Notes under the pieces: model-generated
Seen by the model: the letters and a program-made list of their open reading frames with translations, nothing else
What the model was told of the DNA's origin: nothing
Database searches by the model: none
Program-made: the position numbers and the translations under genes
Shown here: positions 63,017 through 64,000 of the stretch, piece by piece
How positions within the stretch are numbered: position 1 is the first letter of the stretch
Layout: each line of letters begins with the position of its first letter
Assembly: GCA_947652605.1 (NCBI GenBank)
Contig: OX393577.1
Coordinates: forward strand, 67,480,108-67,544,107
Origin: Elmis aenea
Lineage: Eukaryota; Arthropoda; Insecta; Coleoptera; Elmidae
Length of the DNA stretch: 64,000 nt
Direction of reading: 5' to 3'

Positions 63017-64000
63017 ATACAGGGTGACAATAATCTACATGTGTTGTATGGGTAACTTTGTTATTACAAGAGTAACAAAGTCGGTTAAATTAGCAAAGTT
63101 GGGCAGAATTTCAAGACGAATTTAATGCCATTTTGACATTTGGTCTACACCTTCAACTTTTTTAAATATTTTGAAAAAACCAAAAACAGACGATTTTTTC
63201 AATGGTAAATAATTCCACAGCCACCTATGTTAAAACCAAAGTGTGAATTGATTCCTTTAGATATTTTTACGTAGAATTAGAAAAAAATATTTAAAAAGTC
63301 ATAGCTCACTCGATTTTCGAGATATAAGCCAAACTTGACTTTTTTTAAATGGCAACCATAGTTGGCTATGGGTTCATTAAATAGCTTATTTTCTTCTGAT
63401 TTCAAAAATGTATGGGTTGTCATATCTATTTCCATTAGTTTTCTTACAATTTGCAAAAACCGAAATTATTACTAAATAGTATGTGAGTGCCTTGGAACTG
63501 GAGAGCATTTTTTGTTTTTTTTAAATTAGTTGTCAAACTAAGTTCTGTTTTGCTGCTAATTACTGATGTGAATGTGTTAAGTAATTGTGATAAAAGTTTA
63601 AAAAAATAAAAAATATGGCTTATTCGAGGGAAGAAAAAAATGATATGTTATTTTGCTACTACAGTTGTAATCGTGATGTAAACGCAGCATCGGAATTATA
63701 TCTACTAACATACATGGAAAGAAGGCAGCCAGATAAAAGATTGTTTGCAAAACTCGAAGCTAATTTAAAACAGTATGGATCATTTTCTAAACCAAAAGAT
63801 GCCAAAATAAATTTTAATGAAGATACAGAGGTACTTGTTTTGGCATACAATACTTTTAAACCAACTGCATCTGTACGAGAAATCGGACTTGAGTGTAACG
63901 TATCCAGAGAACAAGCAAGAATAATTTTAAAACAAAATAATTTTAATCCTTATCATCATCATATTGGAAATACGTTGTACCCAACAGATTTGGATAGAAG
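63017..64000 (+). mobile_element. DUF4817-type DNA transposon, left part
   Basis: A left terminus acagggtgacaataatctac at 63020 precedes a 590-bp leader and an open transposase frame that reaches the right edge. The terminus belongs to the class found on the foldback elements in this window. The right end lies outside. Confidence 0.65.
63615..64000 (+). CDS. DUF4817-type transposase, N-terminal part, open at right edge
   Basis: The frame runs ATG at 63615 to the window edge, 128 codons with no stop. It starts MAYSREEKNDMLFCYYSCN and continues ERRQPDKRLFAKLEANLKQ, YGSFSKPK, which fits the DUF4817 helix-turn-helix domain (EE..DM...Y.....N...A...Y...YP.RR.P....F..L...L...GS). A second helix-turn-helix (TASVREIGLECNVSREQARIILKQ) and the NFNPYHHHIGNTLYPTDLDR linker follow, as in Tc1/mariner-like transposases. 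The DDE catalytic part lies beyond the window. Nothing in the visible part shows decay, so the copy may be young. Confidence 0.75.
   Translation, partial: MAYSREEKNDMLFCYYSCNRDVNAASELYLLTYMERRQPDKRLFAKLEANLKQYGSFSKPKDAKINFNEDTEVLVLAYNTFKPTASVREIGLECNVSREQARIILKQNNFNPYHHHIGNTLYPTDLDR

Overview
The window is AT-rich nuclear DNA of an insect, most likely a beetle. The genes are insect-like orthologues with GT-AG introns ranging from about 50 bp to 5.7 kb. The intergenic DNA is crowded with short terminal-inverted-repeat elements. Transposases of the DUF4817 helix-turn-helix type, which I associate with beetle genomes, are present. The order assignment is inference.

Layout. (1) 1-9185, minus strand: the 5' part of a giant intronless gene. 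I read its frame triplet by triplet and found 3061 codons with no stop, running off the left edge. The product is a cytosolic-looking mosaic of Cys-x-Cys repeats, coiled coils and acidic tandem repeats. (2) 9637-25942, plus: a complete ten-exon Numb-associated kinase (Nak/AAK1) gene. Its 4.25-kb third intron holds a second, same-strand, repeat-rich gene (10424-13952). A 5.7-kb intron holds a four-copy 134-bp satellite. (3) 25943-33266: gene-free DNA with nested and foldback transposons. (4) 33267-34288, minus: a four-pass membrane protein resembling TMEM179. (5) 36539-40284: Tim23 (minus) head-to-head with a MOZART2 gamma-tubulin-complex protein (plus), followed by the centrosomal protein FOP/CEP43 (plus). 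(6) 42275-42650, minus: Tim13. (7) 43471-44521, plus: an unrecognised 307-aa helical protein. (8) 44972-46346: a decayed hAT transposon. (9) 47122-48505, plus: a caspase homologue that lacks the catalytic His and Cys. It is convergent with an apparently active paralogue at 50425-53302, minus. (10) 53303-64000: gene-poor DNA with a CpG-rich putative promoter near 56.4-56.7 kb, a 1.5-kb near-perfect foldback element (59441-60970), and at the right edge the start of an open DUF4817-type transposase.

Functional groupings: endocytic kinase; mitochondrial import (Tim23, Tim13); centrosome and microtubule nucleation (MZT2, FOP); apoptosis (caspase plus pseudo-caspase). The most unusual material is the giant repeat gene beside the intron-nested repeat gene, the pseudo-caspase/caspase pair, and a set of elements sharing ACAGGGTG-type ends whose likely mobiliser sits at the right edge.
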